Both the position numbers and the translations under genes were made by a program. The notes beneath the pieces were generated by a model. That model made no database searches and was not told where the DNA came from. It saw only the letters and a program-made list of their open reading frames with translations. From NCBI RefSeq assembly GCF_014873485.1, contig NZ_JADBDT010000001.1:1178001-1242000 (forward strand): DNA of 64,000 bases. The letters run 5' to 3'. Within the stretch, counting starts at the first letter, position 1. Each line of letters begins with the position of its first letter. Shown here in pieces: positions 15,916 through 24,754 of the stretch. The DNA is from Sphingopyxis sp. OAS728. GTDB taxonomy: Bacteria > Pseudomonadota > Alphaproteobacteria > Sphingomonadales > Sphingomonadaceae.

Positions 15916-18086
15916 TCTTCACGTATGTTGAAGGCGAGGGTCGGGACGTCGTGCCGTTTGTGGAGCGCCGTACCACGGCCCGAAAGCGAAGCGTTCGTCA
16001 TGAAATAATGATGCAAATTAAATGGCTTATCGCTAGGCGTAACGCGTACCGAAGTCCCATCGGGTTGCAAAATCCAGCTTTGTTCATTGTCGATCAGGTT
16101 CGCAACGAGCACCTGGTCCAAAATCTGGTCGTGCACGGTCGGATTCTCGATCGGGATCATATATTCGACGCGGCGGTCGAAGTTGCGCGGCATCCAGTCG
16201 GCGCTGCTGATGTAGAGCTTCGCCGCGCGATTCGGCAGCGCCGCGCCGTTCGCAAACGCCCACACGCGGCTATGTTCGAGGAAGCGGCCGACGACCGACT
16301 TGACGCGGATTGTCTCCGACAGGCCGGGCACGCCGGGGCGCAGGCAGCAAATCCCGCGCACGATCAGTTCGATCGGCACCCCCGCCGCGCTCGCTTCATA
16401 CAGCTTGTCGATGATGTCGGGGTCGACGAGGCTGTTCATCTTGGCCCACACGCCCGACGGCTTCCCTACCTTCGCCGCGGCGGTTTCGGCGTCGATCAGC
16501 TCCGAGAGATGCGCGCGCATATTGAGCGGCGACATGGTGATGAGGTCGAGCCGTTCGGGTTCGACATAGCCGGTGATATAGTTGAACAGCTGCGCGGCAT
16601 CGCGGCCCGCGCGCGGGTCGGCGGTAAAGAAGCTGAGATCGGTATAGATGCGCGCGGTCACCGGGTGATAATTGCCGGTGCCGAAGTGGCAATAGGTGCG
16701 ATATCCCTGCCCTTCGCGGCGCACGACCATCGAAATCTTCGCGTGCGTTTTCCACTCGATGAAGCCGTAGACGACTTGCACGCCGGCGCGTTCGAGCTGG
16801 TTCGCCCAGAGCAGATTCTGTTCCTCGTCGAAACGCGCCTTGAGTTCGACGACCGCGGTCACCGACTTGCCCGCCTCGGCGGCTTCGATCAGCGCGCGGA
16901 TCACCGGCGACTGGTCGCCGGCGCGGTAAAGCGTCTGCTTGATCGCGACGACATCGGGATCGGCGGCGGCCTGCCGCAGGAAAGCGAGAACGACCTCGAA
17001 ACTTTCATAGGGATGATGGACGACGATGTCCTTCGAGCGGATCGCTGCGAAGCAGTCGCCGCCATGTTCGCGGATGCGTTCGGGAAAACGCGCCGAATAG
17101 GCCGGGAATTTTAGGTCGGGGCGGTCTACGTCGACCAGTGCGGAAAGGGCAGCGAGCCCGATGAACCCGCCGATCTTGGCGACGATCGCTTCATGCCCCT
17201 GAATATCGGCATTGAGCACCTCGGCGATCTCACCCGGCATGTCGGCTTCGAGTTCGAGCAGGATCACGCGGCCGCGGCGGCGGCGGCGGATCGCGGTGCG
17301 GAACAGACGGACGAGATCCTCGGCCTCTTCCTCGATTTCGATGTCGCTGTCGCGGATGATGCGAAAGACGCCGAGCGAGCGGATCGCGAAACCGGGGAAG
17401 ATGAGGTCGCCGAAAATCTCGATCAGATATTCGATCGGTACAAAGGCGCTGCCCTGCCCCGGCACCGGCACGAAACGCGGCAGCGCTGCAGGGATCATCA
17501 CCAGTTCGCGCACCGTCTCCCCGTCCGACTTGCGCTGGAGATCGAAGATTACACCGACCCCGCGATTGGGGATGAAGGGAAAGGGGTGCGCCGGATCGAG
17601 CACCTGCGGGGTCAGGATCGGGAAAATCTGATCGATGAAATATTGGCGCAAGACGGTGCGCAGCGCTTCCTTGTCCGACCCCGTACCGTGAACGACAATG
17701 CCCTGCTCGCCGAGCAATTTGTGGAGCCGCTGCCATTCGCTCTGCTGTTGATCGACGAGGCGGTTCACCTCGGCTTCGATCTCCGCAAGCTGCTGGCCGG
17801 GTGAGCGGCCGTCGGCCGAGGGATCGTCGATCCCCTGCAATTGCTGGCCTTTCAGCCCGGCGACGCGCACCATGAAGAATTCGTCGAGATTGCTGCCAGA
17901 GATCGACAGGAAGCGCAGGCGTTCGAGCAAGGGATGCGCGGGATTGCGCGCTTCTTCCATCACGCGGCGGTTGAACGCCAGCCAGCTGAGTTCGCGATTG
18001 AAGAAGCGTTCGGGACCAAAGCTCGGCGGGGTCGCCGCGGTGACGGCGTCATTGTCTGCGCGTAGGGAGCCGCCGGTTATCGACAT
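15912..18086 (-). CDS. ppk1: Polyphosphate kinase 1
   Basis: Reversibly transfers the ATP gamma-phosphate to polyphosphate. The 724 residues carry the N, head, C1 and C2 domains. N-terminal RFFNRELSWLAFNRRVMEEA and the C1-domain HFGTGNYHPVTARIYTDLS, with the autophosphorylated His, are diagnostic. Further family signatures are KQTLYRAGDQSPV and SADWMPRNFDRRVE. The start overlaps hdaA by 10 bp and its end overlaps ppx by 4 bp, giving a compact hdaA-ppk1-ppx operon. Confidence 0.97.
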   Translation of the reverse strand: MSITGGSLRADNDAVTAATPPSFGPERFFNRELSWLAFNRRVMEEARNPAHPLLERLRFLSISGSNLDEFFMVRVAGLKGQQLQGIDDPSADGRSPGQQLAEIEAEVNRLVDQQQSEWQRLHKLLGEQGIVVHGTGSDKEALRTVLRQYFIDQIFPILTPQVLDPAHPFPFIPNRGVGVIFDLQRKSDGETVRELVMIPAALPRFVPVPGQGSAFVPIEYLIEIFGDLIFPGFAIRSLGVFRIIRDSDIEIEEEAEDLVRLFRTAIRRRRRGRVILLELEADMPGEIAEVLNADIQGHEAIVAKIGGFIGLAALSALVDVDRPDLKFPAYSARFPERIREHGGDCFAAIRSKDIVVHHPYESFEVVLAFLRQAAADPDVVAIKQTLYRAGDQSPVIRALIEAAEAGKSVTAVVELKARFDEEQNLLWANQLERAGVQVVYGFIEWKTHAKISMVVRREGQGYRTYCHFGTGNYHPVTARIYTDLSFFTADPRAGRDAAQLFNYITGYVEPERLDLITMSPLNMRAHLSELIDAETAAAKVGKPSGVWAKMNSLVDPDIIDKLYEASAAGVPIELIVRGICCLRPGVPGLSETIRVKSVVGRFLEHSRVWAFANGAALPNRAAKLYISSADWMPRNFDRRVEYMIPIENPTVHDQILDQVLVANLIDNEQSWILQPDGTSVRVTPSDKPFNLHHYFMTNASLSGRGTALHKRHDVPTLAFNIRED

Positions 18087-18733
18087 GTCGCTTCATCCTG
18101 CCTTTCAAGGAGATCGGGATCGATCAGCCCCTGTGACAGTAATGTTTCACGAGTAAGACGAATGCCAATGCCGCCGCCTTTTTCAAGCGAGGCGGCGTCG
18201 AGTGCCGCGACGACGCGGTGGATTGCCGCATAGCTGCGCTCCATCCGCGGGACGATGTAAGAGGCGACGCCGGGCGCGAGCGCCATGCCGCGCTGCGCGA
18301 AGATCGCCTCGATCAGGTCGCGCGCAAGGCAGTCGTCGGGATCGCCGATCGTCAGCACCGGCACGGCGGCGAGGCGTGAACGAAGGTCGGACAACGCGAC
18401 ATTCCATTCGGCGGGCGGCGCGTCGGCGATGATCAGCAGCGGCGAGCCGCTGGCCTGCGCCGCGTTCCACGCGTGAAAAATCTCTTCTTCCGAAACGCTG
18501 TCATGCCCGTCGATCACGCGGCCGCCGGTGTCGCTGGCGAAGAGCCGTCCGATCAGGCTGCGCCCCGACCCGCGCGGTCCGGTAAGCACCGCAGTGCGCA
18601 CGGGCCATGTCCCGACGTGACGCAGGTAACGCACGGCATCGGCGTTGCTGGTGCCGACGATCAGCGGACCGTCGTTGCTGCCCCCCGCGCTCCAATCGAG
18701 CGGCAGTGCGATCTGTCCCGATACACGCGCCAT
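18077..18733 (-). CDS. hdaA: DnaA-related replication regulator HdaA
   Basis: AAA+ protein of the Hda/HdaA family that, with the sliding clamp, stimulates ATP hydrolysis by DnaA after initiation. At 218 residues it has the usual size. The N-terminus has a clamp-binding-like QIALPL. The P-loop reads GPRGSGRSLIGRLF, with Arg where Walker A normally has Lys. Further features are LLIIADAPPAEW (Walker B region, atypical) and a C-terminal lid region with YIVPRMERSYAAIHRVV. The start overlaps the upstream gene stop by one base. Position before ppk1 is the conserved alphaproteobacterial order. Confidence 0.88.
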   Translation of the reverse strand: MARVSGQIALPLDWSAGGSNDGPLIVGTSNADAVRYLRHVGTWPVRTAVLTGPRGSGRSLIGRLFASDTGGRVIDGHDSVSEEEIFHAWNAAQASGSPLLIIADAPPAEWNVALSDLRSRLAAVPVLTIGDPDDCLARDLIEAIFAQRGMALAPGVASYIVPRMERSYAAIHRVVAALDAASLEKGGGIGIRLTRETLLSQGLIDPDLLERQDEATCR

Positions 18734-20004
18734 CAGCGGCTGATCCTGAGCGTGCTGCCGCCTTCCTGCACCTTGTAGCCGCGCGCGGCGAGCGCGGCGC
18801 TGAGCGCGGCGATATCGCCGCGGAAGGTCACGCGCATCACCGATGTTCCGCCCAGTGCAAGGCTGGTGGTCGACGCCGACTGGACGCCCGCGATGCCGCC
18901 GACGGCGCGTTCGGTCGCGGTGACCGAATCGACGTCGGGCGAACTATACTGGACCGTGAAGCTCTGAACACCGACGGGCGCGGTGGTCGGCACGCTGCTG
19001 TCGGTTTCGCTGGGCAGCGCATCCTCGTCGGTCGCGACTTCCTCGGGCAGGTCTTCCCGCTCGACCGGCTTTTCGAGGACGAGATAGGTGTCGGTGCGCA
19101 GCACACCCGAGGCCAGCGCGTCGATATAGATGCGATCCATCCGCGCGACCGCTTTCTCCATCATGTCGGGCAGCGCGGCGGGGCTCGGCCCGGTCATCGT
19201 GAAGCTGGAGATCAGCTTGCTGTCGGGCCCGAAGCGCGCGGTGAAATAGCCTTTGATCGGCCCGCCGGGATAGGAATATTCGACGCGTGCGATCGGCGTC
19301 AGCACGTCGGCGGCGCCATATTGGTCGAGGATGACGCGCCACCAGACGCGGCCGCGGCGGCCGGTCTGCCCGGCGTTGATCAGCAGCGTATCGGCACCGG
19401 TGCCCGCGGTGCGCACATAGTCGATCGCGCTCTGCCCCGTATTATATTCGGCCCACGCGCGCTGCCATGCGCTGCGCTGTTCGAACACCTGCGGAATGCC
19501 GTCGATCGAGTAGACCGGAATCACAAGCAAAGGCGGCGAGCGCAAAGTCCGCCCACTGACGCCGAGGATCTGGCCGGCGCGCACGCGGTCGAATTGGACG
19601 CCGAGCCGGGCGACGTAGCGGCGCGGGCCGATCTGTTCTTCCTCGACGACGATCGCAGTGACGATGCCGTCGAGCACCGAATCGCCCAAGGCCGGACCGT
19701 CGCTGCCGTTCAGCTTGCGATAAAGCTGCGTCCAGCCCTTGCGCTGTGCCTCGCGCCAGCCCTTTTCGCGCGCATCGTCGGCATTGTCGCCGGTGACGTC
19801 GACGAGGATACCGCTCGCAAGAAAGTCGCCGCTGCTGTTGATCGGGGTGATGCCGCGATTGCCGCGTGTGATCTGTCCGTCGACGATACCGGCGATCAGC
19901 AGCGCCGCAAAAAGGCCAAAAAACAAAGCCCAGCGGCCGTTACGGCCACGCAGCGCGTCAAAGGAAAGGCTTGGGGCGAAGCGGGGGAAAGCGGCCGAAG
20001 TCAT
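18733..20004 (-). CDS. Membrane-anchored protein of unknown function upstream of hdaA
   Basis: A 423-residue protein with a single N-terminal hydrophobic segment ([21 protein letters not shown], about residues 23-42) and a large, presumably periplasmic, remainder. The middle ([20 protein letters not shown], then PLLVIPVYS) may be a DUF2066-like domain. The last 75 residues ([20 protein letters not shown] and onward to RISR) have the alternating pattern of a heavy-metal-associated-like alpha/beta fold, but no CxxC is present. It heads the operon with hdaA, ppk1 and ppx and diverges from purM over an 85-bp gap. No function can be assigned. Confidence 0.7.
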   Translation of the reverse strand: MTSAAFPRFAPSLSFDALRGRNGRWALFFGLFAALLIAGIVDGQITRGNRGITPINSSGDFLASGILVDVTGDNADDAREKGWREAQRKGWTQLYRKLNGSDGPALGDSVLDGIVTAIVVEEEQIGPRRYVARLGVQFDRVRAGQILGVSGRTLRSPPLLVIPVYSIDGIPQVFEQRSAWQRAWAEYNTGQSAIDYVRTAGTGADTLLINAGQTGRRGRVWWRVILDQYGAADVLTPIARVEYSYPGGPIKGYFTARFGPDSKLISSFTMTGPSPAALPDMMEKAVARMDRIYIDALASGVLRTDTYLVLEKPVEREDLPEEVATDEDALPSETDSSVPTTAPVGVQSFTVQYSSPDVDSVTATERAVGGIAGVQSASTTSLALGGTSVMRVTFRGDIAALSAALAARGYKVQEGGSTLRISR

Positions 20005-20089
20005 ATCTTCTCTATGCTTTGCCCAAAAGCTTGGCCCCGGACAAGGAAATCATGGCATTTCGTGGCCAGAGTCGTTAGTCGCGCTGGCC

Positions 20090-21196
20090 ATGGATTCCAA
20101 GCACAACCAACCCGGCTCCTACACTTATGCGCAGGCCGGCGTATCGATCGAGACCGGCAACGCGCTGGTCCGTGCCATTGCTCCGCTCGCCCGTGCGACG
20201 CGCCGTCCCGGTGCCGATGCCGATCTCGGCGGCTTTGGCGGTTTCTTCGATTTGAAGGCGGCGGGGTTTAACGATCCCTTGCTCGTCGCCGCGAACGATG
20301 GCGTGGGCACCAAGCTCAAACTCGCCATCGAATCGGGCAAGCATGACGGGGTTGGGATCGATCTGGTCGCGATGTGCGCGAACGACCTGATCGTTCAGGG
20401 CGCCGAACCGCTGTTCTTCCTCGACTATTATGCGACCGGCAAGCTCGACAACGATGTCGCGACCGAAGTCGTCGCGAGCATCGCTGAAGGCTGCAAACAG
20501 GCCGGATGCGCGCTGATCGGCGGCGAGACCGCCGAAATGCCGGGCATGTATTCGGACGGCGACTATGACCTCGCGGGCTTCTGCGTCGGTGCGGTCGAGC
20601 GCGATCAGGTTCTGACCGCCGACAAGGTCGCGGCAGGCGACGTGATTCTGGGACTCGCGTCGTCGGGGGTGCATTCGAACGGTTTCTCGCTCGTGCGCCG
20701 GCTCGCTGCCGACAAGGGCTGGAAGCTGGACCGCCCTGCCCTGTTCGACCAGACTATCCTGCTGATCGACGCACTGATGGCGCCGACGCGCATCTATGTG
20801 AAGAGTCTGCTCCCGCTCGTGAAGGCGGGCCAGATCCACGCGCTCGCGCATATCACGGGCGGCGGACTGCTCGAGAATATCCCGCGTATCCTGCCCAAGA
20901 CCCTGCACGCGCATGTCGACGCGGACGCGTGGGAGCAGCCGCGGCTGATGGCCTTCCTGCAGGCGCAGGGCAACATCGAGCCCGAGGAAATGGCACGCAC
21001 CTTCAACTGCGGGATCGGCATGGCGGTGGTCGTCGCCGAGAGCGATGTTGCCAACGTGACTACTGCGCTCGAAGCGGCGGGTGAGACCGTGTTCCGCATC
21101 GGCCACATCGCCGAGGGCGAAAAGGGCTGCACCGTGACGGGCAGCGCCGAAACCTGGAGCGCGATGGGCGCGTGGAGCGCCACGCATAATGGCTAA
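20090..21196 (+). CDS. purM: Phosphoribosylformylglycinamidine cyclo-ligase
   Basis: AIR synthetase, the fifth step of purine synthesis, converting FGAM and ATP to AIR. At 368 residues it is of normal length. Motifs are [18 protein letters not shown] (nucleotide-binding loop), [35 protein letters not shown] and [15 protein letters not shown]. The start is [20 protein letters not shown]; the longer frame reaching 19739 runs through the divergent gene and is spurious. It overlaps purN by 8 bp, giving a purMN operon. Confidence 0.96.
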   Translation: MDSKHNQPGSYTYAQAGVSIETGNALVRAIAPLARATRRPGADADLGGFGGFFDLKAAGFNDPLLVAANDGVGTKLKLAIESGKHDGVGIDLVAMCANDLIVQGAEPLFFLDYYATGKLDNDVATEVVASIAEGCKQAGCALIGGETAEMPGMYSDGDYDLAGFCVGAVERDQVLTADKVAAGDVILGLASSGVHSNGFSLVRRLAADKGWKLDRPALFDQTILLIDALMAPTRIYVKSLLPLVKAGQIHALAHITGGGLLENIPRILPKTLHAHVDADAWEQPRLMAFLQAQGNIEPEEMARTFNCGIGMAVVVAESDVANVTTALEAAGETVFRIGHIAEGEKGCTVTGSAETWSAMGAWSATHNG

Positions 21197-22139
21197 GGCG
21201 CGTGTCGCCGTCCTGATTTCGGGCGCCGGCACCAATATGGCGGCGCTGCTCTATGCCGCGAAGGCCGCCGACTGCCCATTTGAAGTGGTTTTCGTCGGCA
21301 GCAACGATCCGGACGCGCCGGGCCTCAAGATCGCCGAGGCCGAAGGCGTCGCAATCTGGAGCCTGTCGCACAAGGGCATGAACCGTGACGCGTTCGACGC
21401 GCTGGTCGACGAACAATTGCGCGCAGCGGGCGCCGAGTTCGTCGCGCTCGCGGGTTATATGCGTATCCTGTCCGACGACTTCGTCGGGCGCTGGGCGGGC
21501 AAGATGCTCAACATCCACCCCAGCCTGCTGCCGCTCTACAAGGGGCTGAACACCCATGCCCAAGCGATCGAGGCCGGCGACACATTCGGCGGGTGCAGCG
21601 TCCATATCGTGACGCCGGGCGTCGACGATGGCCCGGTACTGGCTCAGACGCCGGTTGCGATTCTGCCGGACGACACGGTCGAGACGCTGGCGCGCCGGGT
21701 GCAGTTCGCCGAACACCAGCTTTATCCCGCTGTCCTCGCCGCCTTCGTATCGCGCGAACGCTCGCCCGATTATCTGCGCGCCCGCGTGCGCGACCTCGCG
21801 ATGGCGCTGCCCGAGGCCGACGAAGTGGTGTCGCACGGCATGCCCTGCTTCGGCATCATGAAGGGCAAGAAATTCGCCTATTTCACCGAGGATCATCATG
21901 GCGACGGCAAGATCGCGCTGCTGGTCAAGATCAGCGGCGTCGAGGAGCAGGCGATGCTGATCGAACTCGACGAAGACCGCTATTACCGCCCCGCCTATTT
22001 CGGCGACGGCTGGGTCGGCATCCGGCTCGACCTTGGCGACACCGACTGGGATGCGATCGGCGAATGGCTGCGCAAGAGCTGGCTGGCGGTGGCGCCGAAA
22101 AAGCTGGCCGGACTGATGGGCGTGGCGGACGAATTCTAA
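21189..22139 (+). CDS. purN: GAR formyltransferase fused to MmcQ/YjbR-like domain
   Basis: The N-terminal about 190 residues are phosphoribosylglycinamide formyltransferase, step three of purine synthesis: [16 protein letters not shown], the formyl-folate-site [20 protein letters not shown] with catalytic Asn and His, and [18 protein letters not shown] with the catalytic Asp. Residues from about 195 to 316 form a second domain resembling MmcQ/YjbR (CyaY-like fold): [38 protein letters not shown] and the tail [16 protein letters not shown]. Stand-alone PurN is about 190-220 residues, so this is a genuine fusion with no stop between the parts. The MmcQ part has no established biochemical role. 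Confidence 0.93.
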   Translation: MAKARVAVLISGAGTNMAALLYAAKAADCPFEVVFVGSNDPDAPGLKIAEAEGVAIWSLSHKGMNRDAFDALVDEQLRAAGAEFVALAGYMRILSDDFVGRWAGKMLNIHPSLLPLYKGLNTHAQAIEAGDTFGGCSVHIVTPGVDDGPVLAQTPVAILPDDTVETLARRVQFAEHQLYPAVLAAFVSRERSPDYLRARVRDLAMALPEADEVVSHGMPCFGIMKGKKFAYFTEDHHGDGKIALLVKISGVEEQAMLIELDEDRYYRPAYFGDGWVGIRLDLGDTDWDAIGEWLRKSWLAVAPKKLAGLMGVADEF

Positions 22140-22145
22140 CGAAAA

Positions 22146-22171
22146 AGGCCGCCGGATCGCTCCGGCGGCCT
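22146..22171. terminator. Bidirectional terminator between purN and ndk
   Basis: A perfect 11-bp stem, AGGCCGCCGGA / TCCGGCGGCCT, with a TCGC loop. On the minus strand it is followed by TTTTTC, making it an intrinsic terminator for ndk; on the plus strand the tail is CTTC, weaker, for the purMN transcript. Confidence 0.85.
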
Positions 22172-22196
22172 CTTCGGTTCGACTATGCCTTCTGGC

Positions 22197-22619
22197 TTAG
22201 CCGACGATCTCTTCGGGCTTGAAGAAGTAAGCGATTTCGATCGCCGCATTCTCGTCGCTGTCCGAACCGTGAACGGTGTTCGCTTCGATGCTTTCGGCCA
22301 GTTCCTTGCGGATCGTGCCGGGCTCGGCGTTCGCCGGGTTGGTGGCGCCCATGATGTCGCGGTTCGCCTGCATCGCGTTTTCGCCCTCGAGGACCTGAAC
22401 GACGACGGGGCCGCTGATCATGAAGTCGACGAGTTCGCCGAAGAAGGGGCGTTCCTTGTGGACCGCGTAAAAGCCTTCGGCCTGTTCGCGGGTCATGTGG
22501 ATGCGCTTCGACGCGACGACGCGCAGGCCGGCGTCTTCGAGCATCTTGGTGACGGCGCCGGTGATGTTGCGACGCGTGGCGTCGGGCTTGATGATCGAGA
22601 AAGTGCGAGTGACCGCCAT
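22197..22619 (-). CDS. ndk: Nucleoside diphosphate kinase
   Basis: Transfers phosphate between nucleoside triphosphates and diphosphates through a phosphohistidine. At 140 residues it has the bacterial length. Motifs are [14 protein letters not shown] at the N-terminus, [12 protein letters not shown], and [15 protein letters not shown] with the active-site region ending [12 protein letters not shown], whose catalytic His is present. Start MAVTRTF preceded by GGAGCTTCCCCC on the coding strand; the upstream extension to 22688 is not family-like. Convergent with purN across a shared terminator. Confidence 0.97.
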   Translation of the reverse strand: MAVTRTFSIIKPDATRRNITGAVTKMLEDAGLRVVASKRIHMTREQAEGFYAVHKERPFFGELVDFMISGPVVVQVLEGENAMQANRDIMGATNPANAEPGTIRKELAESIEANTVHGSDSDENAAIEIAYFFKPEEIVG

Positions 22620-22706
22620 GGGGGAAGCTCCTGAGTTATTATTGTCTGCGATGCGCGCGCCTCTAGCCGCGCTTTTGCTGCACTGCAAGGATAGAGCGCC
22701 GGACGC

Positions 22707-23156
22707 CTAGGGCCCTTCGGACCAACGGCCGTTTTCGTCCTGTTTCCAGAAACGGTTGTCGACGTCTTCACGCGCGGCGAGCGTGCGCCAGAGCGCGCGG
22801 GCATCGTCGATGCGGCTGTTGTCGAAGAGGAGGAAGGTGCGTTCGAAGCCCAGCGCTTCCTCGCGCCATTCGCCGTCGGCGAGCGCAAGGTGGCTGGCGC
22901 GGTTGGGTGGCGACGGGTCGAGCGTGCCCGCGATCAGGATCGGCTCGATCTCCTCGTCGGGCGACCCCGCATGACCGTGCGGCAGGAAGCTAGCCGGGGT
23001 CAGCGTCCACAGCGCCTCGTCGATCGCCTGCCGCTGCATCGCGGGCGCGGCGACCACCAGCAGGCGGTCGCCGTTCGCGAGGATACGCGTCGCGAGCGCG
23101 GGGAGCACCCGTTCGACCGGGTCGCGGGTCAGCCGGTAAAAGTCGACGCGCGCCAT
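22707..23156 (-). CDS. holC: DNA polymerase III chi subunit
   Basis: A 149-residue HolC homologue, the clamp-loader accessory that links DNA polymerase III to SSB. Visible features are VDFYRLTRDPVERVLP at the N-terminus, LLVVAAPAMQRQAIDEALWT and the C-terminal FWKQDENGRWSEGP. The longer frame to 23441 lies inside pepA in another frame and was rejected. It follows pepA with a 20-bp gap, the usual pepA-holC operon order. Confidence 0.9.
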   Translation of the reverse strand: MARVDFYRLTRDPVERVLPALATRILANGDRLLVVAAPAMQRQAIDEALWTLTPASFLPHGHAGSPDEEIEPILIAGTLDPSPPNRASHLALADGEWREEALGFERTFLLFDNSRIDDARALWRTLAAREDVDNRFWKQDENGRWSEGP

Positions 23157-23176
23157 GCTCCCCTGCCCCGCTTCGC

Positions 23177-24622
23177 TCAGCCTTCGTGGTTGGCGGCGAT
23201 GTAGCGGTCGAGCAGGCGCACGCCATAGCCCGTCGCGCCCTTTGCCCACACCGGACCGTCCTTGTCGGCCCACGCCATGCCCGCGATGTCGAGATGCGCC
23301 CAGGCGACGCCCTCGCCGACGAAGCGCTTCAGGAACTGCGCCGCGGTGATCGAGCCGCCCTCGCGCGGGCCGATATTCTTCATGTCGGCGATCGGGCTGT
23401 CGATCAGCTTGTCGTAGGCAGGCGACAGCGGGAAGCGCCACAGCTTGTTGTTGCTGGCCTCGCCCGCCGCGATCAGGTCGGTCGCAAGCGTGTCGTCATT
23501 GGCGAAGATGCCCGCATATTCATGGCCGAGCGAGATCACCATCGCGCCGGTCAAGGTCGCGAGATCGACGATCACCTTGGGGTTGTACGCGCTCTGCGCC
23601 CAGCTGATCGCGTCGCAAAGGACGAGGCGGCCCTCGGCGTCGGTGTTGAGCACCTCGACCGTCTGCCCCGACATGGTCGAGACGACGTCGCCGGGGCGCA
23701 TCGCATTGCCGTCGGGCATATTCTCGACAAGGCCGACGACGCCGACGACGTTCGCCTTCGCCTTGCGGCCCGCGATCGCCTTGATCGCGCCCGCGACCGC
23801 GCCCGCGCCGCCCATGTCCCACTTCATCATGTCCATGCCCGCGGCGGGCTTGATGCTGATGCCGCCGGTGTCGAAGGTCACGCCCTTGCCGATGAAGACG
23901 ACGGGCGCATCGCCCGGATTGCCGCCGTTCCAGCGCATCGCGAGCAGGCGCGGCGGGCGGGTCGAGCCCTGCGCGACGCCGAGCAGCGCGCCCATGCCGA
24001 GCGCCTTCATCTGGCGTTCGTCGAGCACCTCGATTTCGACGCCAAGGTCGGCGAGATGCTGGCAGCGTTCGACGAAGGTTTCGGGGTAGAGGATGTTGGG
24101 CGGCTCGGCGACCAGCGTCTGAGTCAGCGCGACGCCATCGGCGATCGCCTCATTTTCGGCCCAACGGCCCGATAGGCCAGTGTGAGGCGAAGCGATCGTC
24201 ACGGTCTTGAGGCTGGGCTTCGCGGTATCGGCGAGGCGCGTGCGATAGGTGTCGAGGCGCCAGTTGCGGAGACGCGCGCCCATCGCAAAAGCGAGCACGT
24301 CGTCGGCATCGCTTTGGCCGGTGCTCGCGAAATCGACATGGACGGCGGTCGCGCCGCTCGTCTGCAGCTTCGCGACCAGCGCCGCACCGCCGCGCTCGAG
24401 ATCCTGTTCGCTGCCCTCGCCGATGCCGACGAGCAGCAGGCGCTTTGCCTGCTCGCCGTCGATTGCCGCCGTCTCGGCGATCGCGCCCGCGGCGCCGTCG
24501 AAGCGCGCCTGTGCCGCTGCGGCGCCAAGCAGGGCGCCGAGCGCACCCGCCTCGCCCTTGCGGACCGGAAATGCGACAACGTCGGCAGACGCATCGATTT
24601 GCGCGACAAACTGAATGTCCAT
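23177..24622 (-). CDS. pepA: Leucyl aminopeptidase (M17)
   Basis: Cytosolic two-metal aminopeptidase removing N-terminal residues; in some bacteria also a DNA-binding regulator. The 481 residues are an N-terminal macro-like domain and the C-terminal M17 catalytic domain, with metal and active-site motifs GKGVTFDTGGIS, KWDMGGAGAV and the signature VLNTDAEGRLVL. The tail AHLDIAGMAW is typical. It is divergent from lptD over 132 bp and leads an operon with holC. Confidence 0.96.
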   Translation of the reverse strand: MDIQFVAQIDASADVVAFPVRKGEAGALGALLGAAAAQARFDGAAGAIAETAAIDGEQAKRLLLVGIGEGSEQDLERGGAALVAKLQTSGATAVHVDFASTGQSDADDVLAFAMGARLRNWRLDTYRTRLADTAKPSLKTVTIASPHTGLSGRWAENEAIADGVALTQTLVAEPPNILYPETFVERCQHLADLGVEIEVLDERQMKALGMGALLGVAQGSTRPPRLLAMRWNGGNPGDAPVVFIGKGVTFDTGGISIKPAAGMDMMKWDMGGAGAVAGAIKAIAGRKAKANVVGVVGLVENMPDGNAMRPGDVVSTMSGQTVEVLNTDAEGRLVLCDAISWAQSAYNPKVIVDLATLTGAMVISLGHEYAGIFANDDTLATDLIAAGEASNNKLWRFPLSPAYDKLIDSPIADMKNIGPREGGSITAAQFLKRFVGEGVAWAHLDIAGMAWADKDGPVWAKGATGYGVRLLDRYIAANHEG

Positions 24623-24754
24623 GCCTTAACTTTCTTATGCGATGATTGATTGGAACGTGGCGGACCGATAGGGGTTTCGCTTGCGAGTTGCAAAAACAAA
24701 GCTGCCGGTCCAAGCCGGGAAACACTGATATAGGGTTCGGGACAAAGGGATTAA

